A program made the translations under genes and the position numbers. Of a DNA stretch of 64,000 nucleotides, positions 38,565 to 46,147 are shown one piece after another (the first letter of the stretch is position 1; each line of letters starts with the position of its first letter). The notes below the pieces were generated by a model. The model saw only the letters and a list, made by a program, of their open reading frames with translations, was not told where the DNA came from and made no database searches. Source of the stretch: Bifidobacterium saguini DSM 23967 (lineage in GTDB: Bacteria; Actinomycetota; Actinomycetes; Actinomycetales; Bifidobacteriaceae); NCBI RefSeq assembly GCF_000741715.1, contig NZ_JGZN01000006.1, positions 221,653 to 285,652 of the forward strand, read 5' to 3'.

Positions 38565-39365
38565 ATGAGAAAAGCAAGCAAGGAGACCGTGAACGTCATG
38601 ATGACGCTCACCTGTAACGAGGTGACCGTCTCCGAGTTCACCGCCGCACTGGAAGACAACCGCGGACGCGTGCGCAAATGCCTCGGCTCCGACTGGCAGT
38701 GGGCCGAGAACGAGATCATGAGCGATCTGGCGATGCGCACCCTGAAACGCCTCGACTACTGGCATCGCACCAACACGACCAGCCTGCCCGCGTTCATCAA
38801 CCAACTCGTCCCCACCACCGTGGGCGAATGGCTCAAAACGCAACGCCCCAAACACCGTTCTGGCATGACCCAGGCACCCGAACGGCAGGCGGGCAGGCTC
38901 AAACCACCCACGGATCCCAACGACAGACAGGCATGGGAGGAATACCGGCGCCGCGAACAAACACTCGCCGACTCCGACGTGATATGCGAGGCGGCCGACG
39001 TGTTCGAGTCACGCGAAAGCCTTGACGGCGGGAACGGACTGGCCGCCGTGGGCGACACGGAATCATACCGGCGCTGGAGCATGCCCGACGGGGAAGGCGA
39101 CTCCACGCGGATCAGCGCCGAATACCAGCAGGACATGAAGGCACTCGAATACGCGGTCACCGCCCGATGGGGACTGGAGGCATGGCGTCGCATCGTCAAC
39201 CGCTGCATGACATCCAACCGCGCCATGCCCCTCCTACGGGAGATACGGCACTGGCTCCAAGCCCACCACGAACGCAAACGCATCGACTTCGACCAATACC
39301 CGTACCTGACCGCCTGCGCGACACGCAAACCCGCTATCGGACCCGATCGACGCAAGAACAGGTGA
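38565..39365 (+). CDS. Hypothetical protein, possibly DNA-binding
   Basis: Not recognised. The 266-aa product is basic and helical, rich in Trp and Arg (LGSDWQWAENEIMSDLAMRTLKRLDYWHRTNTTSLPAFINQL). No zinc ligands or membrane segments are seen. It lies between the DUF2637 gene and a chain of small overlapping genes that leads to the replication initiator. Confidence 0.6.
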   Translation: MRKASKETVNVMMTLTCNEVTVSEFTAALEDNRGRVRKCLGSDWQWAENEIMSDLAMRTLKRLDYWHRTNTTSLPAFINQLVPTTVGEWLKTQRPKHRSGMTQAPERQAGRLKPPTDPNDRQAWEEYRRREQTLADSDVICEAADVFESRESLDGGNGLAAVGDTESYRRWSMPDGEGDSTRISAEYQQDMKALEYAVTARWGLEAWRRIVNRCMTSNRAMPLLREIRHWLQAHHERKRIDFDQYPYLTACATRKPAIGPDRRKNR

Positions 39366-39450
39366 ACGTCACGTGAAACCACCGTCTCGACCGCAACGAA
39401 GCGGAACCGAAACGGAAAAACAACCCACGAACAGGAAGGACACCCCCATC

Positions 39451-39951
39451 ATGAACCCCACGGCGATCACGCGGACCGAGCAACGGAACGAACCCGAACC
39501 CATCACCCAACAGTTCCCACGGGTCGATGACCAGACCAGGCCGAACATCGGAAGATACCAGGCCGACCTGCTCCTCGACATGACCCTCCAGGCATGGAGA
39601 CGCCTCGGCATCGAGTTCCCCACGGCACGAGGCAACGACTGGCAGTGGATCAGGATGATCCTCGCCCTGCCGGAACACACCACGTTCATCACCCCCAAAG
39701 GAGACGAACAGGCCGTATACGCGATGGCCGCCGACGAACACTGGTTCGGCCGCTGGCACGACATACTCAAAACCCGCGTCCAGAACATCCTCGACCAGCT
39801 CGTCCGCAACGACCGGATCATCCTCGAACTCGACCCGGAAATGTGGCTGAACATGCCATCAACGGAACTATGCGAACAGGTCAGGAACCGGCACGACCCC
39901 ACACGCAACAACCTCACCGACAGTATCCAACCCATAACGGGATGGTGGTGA
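39451..39951 (+). CDS. Hypothetical protein
   Basis: Not recognised. Start set at MNPTAITRTEQ because GGAAGGA lies about 10 nt upstream; a GTG at 39,373 would add 26 low-complexity residues. The 166-aa product is helical, with a central FPTARGNDWQWIRMILALPEH segment that echoes GSDWQWAENEI in the preceding protein, hinting at a shared small fold. Confidence 0.6.
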   Translation: MNPTAITRTEQRNEPEPITQQFPRVDDQTRPNIGRYQADLLLDMTLQAWRRLGIEFPTARGNDWQWIRMILALPEHTTFITPKGDEQAVYAMAADEHWFGRWHDILKTRVQNILDQLVRNDRIILELDPEMWLNMPSTELCEQVRNRHDPTRNNLTDSIQPITGWW

Positions 39952-39953
39952 CC

Positions 39954-40214
39954 ATGGAAGAGGAACGAAGCGAACGAAAAATCATCGAATTCCTCGCATG
40001 CAACACCTCGTTCGATGGCCGTGACGACCTGCAATGGGAGCTACGACGCGAATATTGGCGCGCGGGAACCCAATCCCATGGTGAGGCGGTAGAAGCGTGC
40101 ATACGACTCGCACGCTCATGCGGCATAACGGACCCCATCTACAAAGGGCCGGACGATCCAAACAGGCCGCGCATCGAATACCGAAGACCAGCACAAGGAA
40201 AGAACACGAGATGA
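39954..40214 (+). CDS. Small hypothetical protein
   Basis: An 86-aa helical protein (MEEERSERKIIEFLACNTSFDGRDDLQWELRREYW). A GTG at 39,948 overlapping the previous stop is an alternative start. It overlaps the next gene by 4 bp (ATGA). Function unknown. Confidence 0.55.
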   Translation: MEEERSERKIIEFLACNTSFDGRDDLQWELRREYWRAGTQSHGEAVEACIRLARSCGITDPIYKGPDDPNRPRIEYRRPAQGKNTR

Positions 40215-40462
40215 GCGTCACCATCATCAGGGACGAGCACGGGACCGTGGACACGCAGGCCATGGCCCTCGAACGACTCGGCAGCATCACCGGCTTCGAA
40301 CCCGGCAAACCCATGGACGCGGAACAATTCGTCGCCATATGGACCGACGGATGGAACCAGAGCATGGAGACCGCCACCTACATCGAGGAAAGAATCAACC
40401 GCGACGACCTCACGGAAGACGCCCCACAGAACGGAAGGGGATTGTTCAGCCATGCAGGATGA
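40211..40462 (+). CDS. Small hypothetical protein
   Basis: An 83-aa acidic protein (MSVTIIRDEHGTVDTQAMALERLGSITGF). It starts in the ATGA overlap with the gene before it and overlaps the next by 11 bp. Function unknown. Confidence 0.55.
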   Translation: MSVTIIRDEHGTVDTQAMALERLGSITGFEPGKPMDAEQFVAIWTDGWNQSMETATYIEERINRDDLTEDAPQNGRGLFSHAG

Positions 40463-40601
40463 TAAGCCGACAGCCCCCAACGGCGACGGACGACCCGGAG
40501 CGACCCATGGAAGCCTTGAACCCACCAGCAAGGCATTGGACCGGCTCGCACGGGAATACCGGCAACGACACCACGACGAACGGAAGGAGGAACAACGATG
40601 A
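40452..40601 (+). CDS. Very small hypothetical protein
   Basis: A 49-aa frame (MQDDKPTAPNGDGRPGATHG...KEEQR) that links its neighbours by overlaps on both sides; its stop overlaps the initiator start as ATGA. It may mainly couple translation. The ribosome site for the next gene (GGAGG) lies in its last codons. Confidence 0.5.
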   Translation: MQDDKPTAPNGDGRPGATHGSLEPTSKALDRLAREYRQRHHDERKEEQR

Positions 40602-42007
40602 CCGCGGGAACATTGGAAAAGGTATACGGGTTGAGCGACCCCAGACTCACCCCGGCCGCCGGAGCCGTGCTCGCCTACTACGCGTACCGCTCCTACTATC
40701 CTGACGGCAGATGCGCATGGCCCGCCACGGCGAAGGTAGCCGAATCATGCTTCATGGACAAGAAGACCGTGATAAGGGCCCGCGACCTGCTCATCGAACT
40801 CGGATACATGCGCGTGGCCCCCGACCAGACCTGGAACGCGCGCGACGCGGAAACCGGCGAATGGAAACGCAAGAACAACCGCACCACCGTATACGACGTG
40901 CTCATCGAGAACTTCCACGGAGTCATGGACGCCTCGGAGGAAGGAAGGGCCGAACGAGAAGAGGAACGCCGCGAAACCACGGAAACACTGCAGGAGAGTT
41001 CCGCGAAGCCAAGGAAAAAGGAGGGTCAGAATGTCACCCCTCGCAAAAACGGCGGAAAACCAACGAAACGGAGAGGGGGCAGAATGTCACCCCTCGCAAA
41101 CGGGCACGCATCCGAGCCGGAACCTAATGGTGACATTCTGTCCAGCGAAAGGGGTCAGAATGTCACCCTACTAACTAATAACCAACTAGTTTCCCCTTTG
41201 CCACCTTCGGTGGCATCTCCCCGTGGCGGGGAGAGCCACGCCGAAACGGGAAACCAAACCACAGTCGAAAACGCGACGCCGCAACCGGAGGCGGAAACCG
41301 ACGACGGCTCATGGCAGACGGCCGAAACATCCGACCCCGGCAAGGCTCCGGCACGCATGAGGGCGGAATGGCTGCTCGACCGGCTCGAGGCCCGACGCCA
41401 TGCCATGGGGCTGACCGTGCGCGCACGATCCCGACGTGACCTCGACGCCGTGACACGGCTCGTGGAACGACTCGACGCCGCAGGCGAGGACGCGAACACG
41501 CTCATGGCCCGGATCCTCGACCATGCGCTCGAATCCGACTGGCAGGCCAAACGCATCGACACGGGCCGACGCTTCGCGCGCCTGTTCGACCAGCTCAGGG
41601 ACGACATGACCATCGACCGGCGCAACCTGGAACGCCGACGCATGCAATCCGCCACCACCGCCGAGCAGACGGATCCCGACCATGAAGCCGGATCCGAGCC
41701 GGAGCGACGCGAACAGGCGCAACGGGAACGCGCCATGGCCGTCCTGCGCGGACGACTCGGGACGGAACCTGAAGCGAACCCGAACGCCGCCATGCGAAGC
41801 CTCGCCCAAAAGCTCGAGGAAACACCGACCGAACCCGATCCCGAAACCCTCGAACGACTCATCGCGACGGCGATCCAGGACGGCCGCGAGGCCACGCTGC
41901 GCAAACGGACCATCCAGGCCGAACAGGAAGACCGGATTGAGGAATACCGGGCCATGCACGGCGGCAGCTGCTTCGCAGGCAACTGGAGCAAAGCGGAAGC
42001 CGCATGA
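40598..42007 (+). CDS. Replication initiator-like protein with winged-helix domain
   Basis: A 469-aa protein with an N-terminal HTH_36-type winged helix (about 1-100: LTPAAGAVLAYYAYRSYYPDGRCAWPATAKVAESCFMDKKTVIRARDLLIELGYMRV), as found in initiators of phages and plasmids. A Lys/Arg-rich linker (130-200) follows, then a charged helical C-terminal region (250-465). The linker contains repeated peptides (QNVTPRKN / MSPLANG / QNVTLL) because the DNA beneath carries iterons, an arrangement like lambda O, where the origin lies inside the initiator gene. Function is inferred from domain and iterons. GGAGG lies 7 nt before the ATG. Confidence 0.7.
   Translation: MTAGTLEKVYGLSDPRLTPAAGAVLAYYAYRSYYPDGRCAWPATAKVAESCFMDKKTVIRARDLLIELGYMRVAPDQTWNARDAETGEWKRKNNRTTVYDVLIENFHGVMDASEEGRAEREEERRETTETLQESSAKPRKKEGQNVTPRKNGGKPTKRRGGRMSPLANGHASEPEPNGDILSSERGQNVTLLTNNQLVSPLPPSVASPRGGESHAETGNQTTVENATPQPEAETDDGSWQTAETSDPGKAPARMRAEWLLDRLEARRHAMGLTVRARSRRDLDAVTRLVERLDAAGEDANTLMARILDHALESDWQAKRIDTGRRFARLFDQLRDDMTIDRRNLERRRMQSATTAEQTDPDHEAGSEPERREQAQRERAMAVLRGRLGTEPEANPNAAMRSLAQKLEETPTEPDPETLERLIATAIQDGREATLRKRTIQAEQEDRIEEYRAMHGGSCFAGNWSKAEAA
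41023..41234. repeat. Candidate replication origin: iterons within the initiator gene
   Basis: The core CAGAATGTCACC occurs directly at 41,027, 41,080 and 41,155 and inverted at 41,129-41,140. The first two copies extend to 25 nearly identical bases ending CCCCTCGCAAA. An AT-rich stretch (41,168-41,190) follows, then two tight hairpins (41,199-41,215 and 41,216-41,234). Iterons, AT-rich DNA and hairpins together are a typical origin layout. Confidence 0.7.
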
Positions 42008-42021
42008 CCTGACACGAGCCG

Positions 42022-42060
42022 GCATTATCAGGTGCGACATAATGTCGCACCTGATAATGC
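42022..42060. repeat. 39-bp palindromic repeat, copy 2
   Basis: Identical to the copy at 34,224 except for the central base (A for C). It begins 15 bp after the initiator stop codon. Confidence 0.92.
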
Positions 42061-42097
42061 GAGCCATATCGCCGAACCAAGGAAAACGCTGCCAGCC

Positions 42098-42132
42098 ATT
42101 ATCAGGTGTCCCAACATGGGACACCTGATAAT
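42098..42132. repeat. Related palindrome, copy 3
   Basis: ATTATCAGGTGTCCCA / TGGGACACCTGATAAT with a 3-nt centre. The outer 11 bp of each arm match copies 1 and 2; the inner part differs but changes on both sides so that pairing is kept. Confidence 0.9.
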
Positions 42133-42263
42133 CCAAGATCTCTCGGTCGGCCCGCAGAAGCCGTGAAACCCCCGATATAGCGGGAAACAAGGGTGAACGC
42201 GAAGGGACGGGGACGAGGACGCGAACGGTGCGCCCACCCCATCCCGGAAACGAGGAAACCACC

Positions 42264-42449
42264 ATGGGAGCAAGAAGAAAACCCGTCACCCTCGCACAAC
42301 TGGCAGGGCAGGAACACAGGCCGCTCGACCGAATCGTGCAGGCGGCGAACCGCTGCGGAATCCAAGGCGCGCACGCCACGCTGCGCGTCACCGCCAACCA
42401 GGCCGCGGAGATCATCCGGCAACTCGACATCGAGGACTGGGACCGATGA
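42264..42449 (+). CDS. Small hypothetical protein
   Basis: A 61-aa basic protein (MGARRKPVTLAQLAGQEHRPLDRIVQAANRCGIQ), perhaps a minimal DNA-binding helix bundle. Its stop overlaps the next start (ATGA). No family recognised. The 131 bp between the palindromes and this gene hold no other frame. Confidence 0.55.
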   Translation: MGARRKPVTLAQLAGQEHRPLDRIVQAANRCGIQGAHATLRVTANQAAEIIRQLDIEDWDR

Positions 42450-42676
42450 ACGGGCAACGGGAACGCGACTGGCGCGTATCCATCAGCGTGAGCATGAACG
42501 GCCGGAGCATGCCCGTGACGCACATCGGCCACGGAACCCACGGCAACACGACCATCGACTACATCGACACGACCCTGAGCCGCGACGACGCGGACCACGT
42601 CCTCAACGCCCTGGACCTGGCATCCGAACGGCTCCACGCCATATACGACGGCATGACGGACGGGAGGAAGGCATGA
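42446..42676 (+). CDS. Small hypothetical protein
   Basis: A 76-aa protein (MNGQRERDWRVSISVSMNGRSMPVTHIGHG) with a beta-rich start and a helical end. Coupled by ATGA overlaps on both sides. Function unknown. Confidence 0.55.
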   Translation: MNGQRERDWRVSISVSMNGRSMPVTHIGHGTHGNTTIDYIDTTLSRDDADHVLNALDLASERLHAIYDGMTDGRKA

Positions 42677-43086
42677 ACGGGGGATCATTCACCGAACGCC
42701 AGATGGCATGGCTCAGCCAACTCGCCGCAGTCAGAAGGGTGAGCCGCACACGCATCTACTACACCGAGGAATTCAAACAGGCCACCATACGCCGATACCG
42801 CAACGGCGAACACCCCGTGGACATCTTCCGCGAGGCCGGACTGGATCCCGCGGTCATCGGCCACAAACGCATCGAACGATGCATCAACCGGTGGAAGGAC
42901 GAACCCATCCTCCCGCCAACCACCATCGATGACAATCCGATCACCCCGCGCAACGCGTTCCAGGAATCCCAGCCGACACCAGGCAAGGCATGGGACCTGC
43001 TGATCGACAACGAACGCCGACTCGACCGCATCGAGGCCAGAATCCTCGAGATTGAAAAGAAAATCGAAGACGGGAGCCGTCCATGA
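42673..43086 (+). CDS. IS3 OrfA-like helix-turn-helix protein
   Basis: A 137-aa protein whose core RRVSRTRIYYTEEFKQATIRRYRNGEHPVDIFREAGLDPAVIGHKRIERCINRWKDE resembles the HTH of IS3-family OrfA transposase parts and related stand-alone DNA-binding proteins. A C-terminal coiled coil (LLIDNERRLDRIEARILEIEKKIEDG) follows. There is no OrfB, catalytic DDE domain or terminal repeat nearby, so it looks like a domesticated regulator or structural DNA-binding protein. Confidence 0.65.
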   Translation: MNGGSFTERQMAWLSQLAAVRRVSRTRIYYTEEFKQATIRRYRNGEHPVDIFREAGLDPAVIGHKRIERCINRWKDEPILPPTTIDDNPITPRNAFQESQPTPGKAWDLLIDNERRLDRIEARILEIEKKIEDGSRP

Positions 43087-43418
43087 GCATCACCATCAGA
43101 ACGGCGGCACCGGTCGAAGGACTCGAACGCATATTCACCCAACTCAAAACCTCGCCGAGCATCGACCTCGCCGTCCAGGGATACGAGCTCGAAGACCTGG
43201 CGAAACGACTCAAAGCATGCGACCTGACCCTCGCCGAATGCGTGGCCGGACTACGCATCCTGAACGGGACCGTCACCGGACTCGAGGAACGCGCATGGAG
43301 GATACGCCTCCAGATCAACGCGCTCGGCCGCACCCAACCAGCCATAACGACGACAAGACCCGGCACGACCACCACGGAAAGGACCACCACGAACACATGG
43401 AACCCATGGAACGACTGA
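43083..43418 (+). CDS. Hypothetical protein
   Basis: A 111-aa protein: helical region (about 8-80) then a Thr/Arg-rich tail (AITTTRPGTTTTERTTT). It begins in an ATGA overlap and overlaps the next gene. Function unknown. Confidence 0.55.
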   Translation: MSITIRTAAPVEGLERIFTQLKTSPSIDLAVQGYELEDLAKRLKACDLTLAECVAGLRILNGTVTGLEERAWRIRLQINALGRTQPAITTTRPGTTTTERTTTNTWNPWND

Positions 43419-43927
43419 ACACCAGAGCGGGAAGACTGTTCATGGGAGCCCTGGCCCGCATCGAAACCGACACCCGCGTCACCATCCGCCAACTCACCCG
43501 CAAACCACGCGGATGGCACCTGGGGCAGGAAGACATGGAAAGCCCCCTGCTCGACATACTGCCCGACCGATACGCGGACCGATACGACCGCGACTTCGCA
43601 TACCGGATGCTCGGCTCCATCATCCGCCTGCGCGAACGCCTCAACGAACCCCACGCCGACCACCACGCGCACAGCGTCATCGAGGAGATACTCATCCGAT
43701 CCGCCATACGCGACATCGAACAGGACACGCACGAGGATCCCGACAGCCTCGAGGACTGGCTCGAGGACTGGCTGGGAGACCTCGACATCGACCTCCTCTA
43801 CGATCCACGCCAGGACGAGAACATGCTCGGCTCGGGATACGGAAACGGAACCGGCGACATGAGATTCAACCACTGGTTCGACGACCAATACTGGACCGAC
43901 AACGAGGAAAACGAGGGAACCGAATGA
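43397..43927 (+). CDS. Acidic hypothetical protein
   Basis: A 176-aa protein, strongly acidic towards the end (DSLEDWLEDWLGDLDIDLLYD and NEENEGTE). ATG at 43,406 is an alternative start. The acidic tail could mimic DNA or bind a basic partner; that is speculation. It ends in an ATGA overlap. Confidence 0.55.
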   Translation: MEPMERLNTRAGRLFMGALARIETDTRVTIRQLTRKPRGWHLGQEDMESPLLDILPDRYADRYDRDFAYRMLGSIIRLRERLNEPHADHHAHSVIEEILIRSAIRDIEQDTHEDPDSLEDWLEDWLGDLDIDLLYDPRQDENMLGSGYGNGTGDMRFNHWFDDQYWTDNEENEGTE

Positions 43928-44103
43928 ACGAGAACCGAACAAAAGCCATAATCCTCGCCATCGCATGCCTCGGCATACTCCTCCTCCTCACGGTCGAATG
44001 CATAGCCATGCCCCGACTCGGATGGCTATGGGTCATCACCGGCGTCATCGTCCTCATCCTCCTCACCGCATGCATCATCATCGCGATCAGGTCGAAACGA
44101 TGA
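43924..44103 (+). CDS. Small membrane protein
   Basis: A 59-aa protein made almost wholly of two membrane helices (AIILAIACLGILLLLTVECI and WLWVITGVIVLILLTACIIIAI) with a basic end (RSKR). Overlaps both neighbours. Function unknown. Confidence 0.65.
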   Translation: MNENRTKAIILAIACLGILLLLTVECIAMPRLGWLWVITGVIVLILLTACIIIAIRSKR

Positions 44104-44660
44104 TGGGCCCCGTGACCGCGGCGCACCCCATCACGGTGAACGGCCGAACCGTAAGATTCACCGTCGACCAATGGGTACGCCGACACCTCAAACCGGGCAT
44201 GTTCGAGGGAATGCGCAGACACCTCATGAACCAGCGCGGCATCGCATGGCACAACGACCCCAACCGAGGAGGCATACGCAACGGCATCGAACGATGGACC
44301 ATGCTCGCGGGACGCCACCCCAACGGCGGCACCGGCGTCACCCTCGAAACCCCGGACGGAACCCGACTCGACATCAGCCTCGAACTCGACGGAGCGATAC
44401 CACCGGAAGGACGATTCTGGGAAAACCCGGCACACGAATACCCGATCCTCGAAGCCGAACGCGCCCGCATCATCCACCCGGTCGAACCCGCCATCGAGAA
44501 CAACGGACCCTACGGAGCCATCTCACGACTCATGGAATTCAACGAACCCTACCTCACCATCATCGAACAGGAAACACTCACAAACCAGAAAAGGAACAAC
44601 CGGACACAACCACCGCGAACACCCCCAACGAACACGCGTTATCGGACAGGCGAAGAGTGA
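44100..44660 (+). CDS. Hypothetical protein
   Basis: A 186-aa soluble protein (MMGPVTAAHPITVNGRTVRFTVDQWVRRHL). Basic, His- and Arg-rich first half; a TPDGTRLDISLELDG beta segment; and a low-complexity end. Last gene before the tRNA cluster. Family not recognised. Confidence 0.55.
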   Translation: MMGPVTAAHPITVNGRTVRFTVDQWVRRHLKPGMFEGMRRHLMNQRGIAWHNDPNRGGIRNGIERWTMLAGRHPNGGTGVTLETPDGTRLDISLELDGAIPPEGRFWENPAHEYPILEAERARIIHPVEPAIENNGPYGAISRLMEFNEPYLTIIEQETLTNQKRNNRTQPPRTPPTNTRYRTGEE

Positions 44661-44701
44661 AAACACCGGAAGATCAAAGAGAAATACCGGCTCCTTCTTC
44701 C

Positions 44702-44992
44702 ACGCCATACGGCAACGGGCCGTATGGAAGCGCACCGATACCAATACGGTGGCATGCTCCGGGCCACGCGCGAAAACAGGAGCGAACCGCCGTGCGGACG
44801 GCACACCAACACCATCCACACGGCAAACGCCCACGTAGCTCAGAGGACAGAGCACCGGCCCCCGAAGCCGGAAGCCGCCAGTTCGAACCTGGCCATGGGC
44901 GCGGCGAACCCGAACAACACGGGAACGCAAGCGCAAAAACGATTCGATGGTTCACCAGGGCAAGCCTCCAAGCCCACGCGCGAAAACAGGAG
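44702..44992. repeat. Hairpin and 19-bp direct repeat before the tRNAs
   Basis: CCATACGG / CCGTATGG hairpin at 44,702-44,724 may terminate the upstream operon. The 19-mer CCACGCGCGAAAACAGGAG occurs at 44,764-44,782 and 44,974-44,992. The second copy lies 5 nt before tRNA-Gly and the first about 47 nt before the first tRNA-Arg, suggesting a duplicated tRNA leader or processing signal. Confidence 0.75.
44829..44901 (+). tRNA. tRNA-Arg (CCG)
   Basis: Acceptor GCCCACG/CATGGGC with one C-A mismatch, D arm GCTC/GAGC, anticodon stem CCGGC/GCCGG, loop CCCCGAA (anticodon CCG; C replaces the usual U33), T arm GCCAG-TTCGAAC-CTGGC. The mismatch and C33 suggest a relaxed or weak tRNA. Confidence 0.8.
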
Positions 44993-44996
44993 GCAC

Positions 44997-45068
44997 GCGG
45001 CATTCGTACAACGGCCAGTACACGGGCTTCCCAAGCCCGGAACACGGGTTCGACCCCCGTATGCCGCT
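44997..45068 (+). tRNA. tRNA-Gly (CCC)
   Basis: Perfect acceptor GCGGCAT/ATGCCGC, D arm GTAC/GTAC, anticodon stem CGGGC/GCCCG with loop TTCCCAA (CCC), and T arm ACGGG-TTCGACC-CCCGT. Confidence 0.9.
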
Positions 45069-45174
45069 CGCATGCGGCGTCAACGCCACCCTCGGCCCCT
45101 GGCCGGCCGAACGGAACGATGGAGGGCCAAGACTTAGGGTATGCGATCGAAGACCCTCCAGCGCCGCACGCACC

Positions 45175-45247
45175 GCCCCGGTAGCTCAACGGATAGAGCC
45201 ACGGTTTCCTAAACCGCGGGCAGCCGGTCCGACTCCGGCCCGGGGCA
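45175..45247 (+). tRNA. tRNA-Arg (CCT)
   Basis: Perfect acceptor GCCCCGG/CCGGGGC, D arm GCTC/GAGC, anticodon loop TTCCTAA (CCT), T arm GCCGG-TCCGACT-CCGGC. One A-C mismatch at the top of the anticodon stem. Confidence 0.9.
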
Positions 45248-45333
45248 CGCGCACCGCACAAGGCGACGCGAAGCGCACGACCATTAGGCTGCATCCCCGC
45301 CGATCCGGGATGCGCGCGACAACGGATCGGAAC

Positions 45334-45406
45334 GCCGCAGTAGCTCAGCAGGCAGAGCGGCCGCCTCGTAAGCGGCAGGTCGCCGGATCATACCCGGCCT
45401 GCGGCT
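45334..45406 (+). tRNA. tRNA-Thr (CGT)
   Basis: Perfect acceptor GCCGCAG/CTGCGGC, D arm GCTC/GAGC, anticodon stem GCCGC/GCGGC with loop CTCGTAA (CGT), T arm GCCGG-ATCATAC-CCGGC (T loop lacks the usual TTC). A hairpin (GCATCCC/GGGATGC) lies upstream at 45,291-45,313. Confidence 0.88.
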
Positions 45407-45431
45407 CCAACAACAAAACCAAGGAACCGAC

Positions 45432-45719
45432 ATGGCGGACGAGAAGCAACGAATAATCCGAATGCTCGAACAGGGCGCAACACCCCAGCAGACGGCAAGA
45501 AGCATGAACGTCAGCCTCGGCACCATCTACGCAATCCGCAACGAGACCGAACCAAACCATCTACCCACGAGACGAACCAGCTACGAAAACCTCAGACAAG
45601 GCATCGCCGAATGGCTATGGAACACCAGCCTGCGCGACGAGGACATCGAAGCCCTCGCGGGATACCTGTACTGGAACCACTGCACGCCACTCACCAACAG
45701 GAAAGGGAAAACCCAATGA
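45432..45719 (+). CDS. Small helix-turn-helix protein
   Basis: A 95-aa protein beginning with a resolvase/sigma-like HTH (RIIRMLEQGATPQQTARSMNVSLGTIYAIRNETE, about residues 7-40). The rest is helical and of unknown role. It starts 25 nt after the last tRNA and leads a run of overlapping small genes. Confidence 0.65.
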   Translation: MADEKQRIIRMLEQGATPQQTARSMNVSLGTIYAIRNETEPNHLPTRRTSYENLRQGIAEWLWNTSLRDEDIEALAGYLYWNHCTPLTNRKGKTQ

Positions 45720-45946
45720 CCGGCCGACACGTCAAGGAACGCAACATGACACATCCCAACCCAATCACGGCAACAGGCCTCTACCTCACACAGACGATAA
45801 GCGAACTCAGAAAAACGGTCACACCCACCGGCCGGCAGCTCACCGCATGGAGCATGGGCGTGCTCGCATTCGTCGGAATGCTCATGCTCGCCGTCACCGG
45901 CATGGACCTCGGCCTCGGCCGGCTCACGCTCCTCATCTTCGGGTGA
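45716..45946 (+). CDS. Small membrane protein
   Basis: A 76-aa protein with one C-terminal membrane helix (AWSMGVLAFVGMLMLAVTGM) after a soluble N-terminal half. ATGA overlap with the previous gene. Function unknown. Confidence 0.6.
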   Translation: MTGRHVKERNMTHPNPITATGLYLTQTISELRKTVTPTGRQLTAWSMGVLAFVGMLMLAVTGMDLGLGRLTLLIFG

Positions 45947-45949
45947 CCG

Positions 45950-46147
45950 ATGGGAGTCCATCCAATCGCCTGGGGCGTCATCATCTGGCTGCTCACGATG
46001 CTCATCATGTTCACCATCCTCGCATTAAGAACCCACGACCGTTACGAACTGCGCTTCTACCTACGCTGCACCGCCGGAAGCCTCACCATCCTCATCATCC
46101 TCATACCCATATTCCTACTGGAGGGATTCATCCCATGGCCGTTCTGA
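45950..46147 (+). CDS. Small membrane protein
   Basis: A 65-aa protein with two membrane helices (WGVIIWLLTMLIMFTILAL and LTILIILIPIFLLEGFIPW). It overlaps the next gene by 13 bp. Function unknown. Confidence 0.6.
   Translation: MGVHPIAWGVIIWLLTMLIMFTILALRTHDRYELRFYLRCTAGSLTILIILIPIFLLEGFIPWPF

Noticed and set aside
37779..38960. 393-codon minus-strand frame opposite the DUF2637 gene
   Set aside because: Spans two plus-strand genes; Ser/Gly/Phe-rich without motifs.
41309..42688. 459-codon minus-strand frame across the initiator gene and palindromes
   Set aside because: It crosses gene borders and palindromes, with low-complexity sequence.
42673..43086. Complete IS3 insertion sequence
   Set aside because: There is no OrfB, no terminal inverted repeats and no target duplication.
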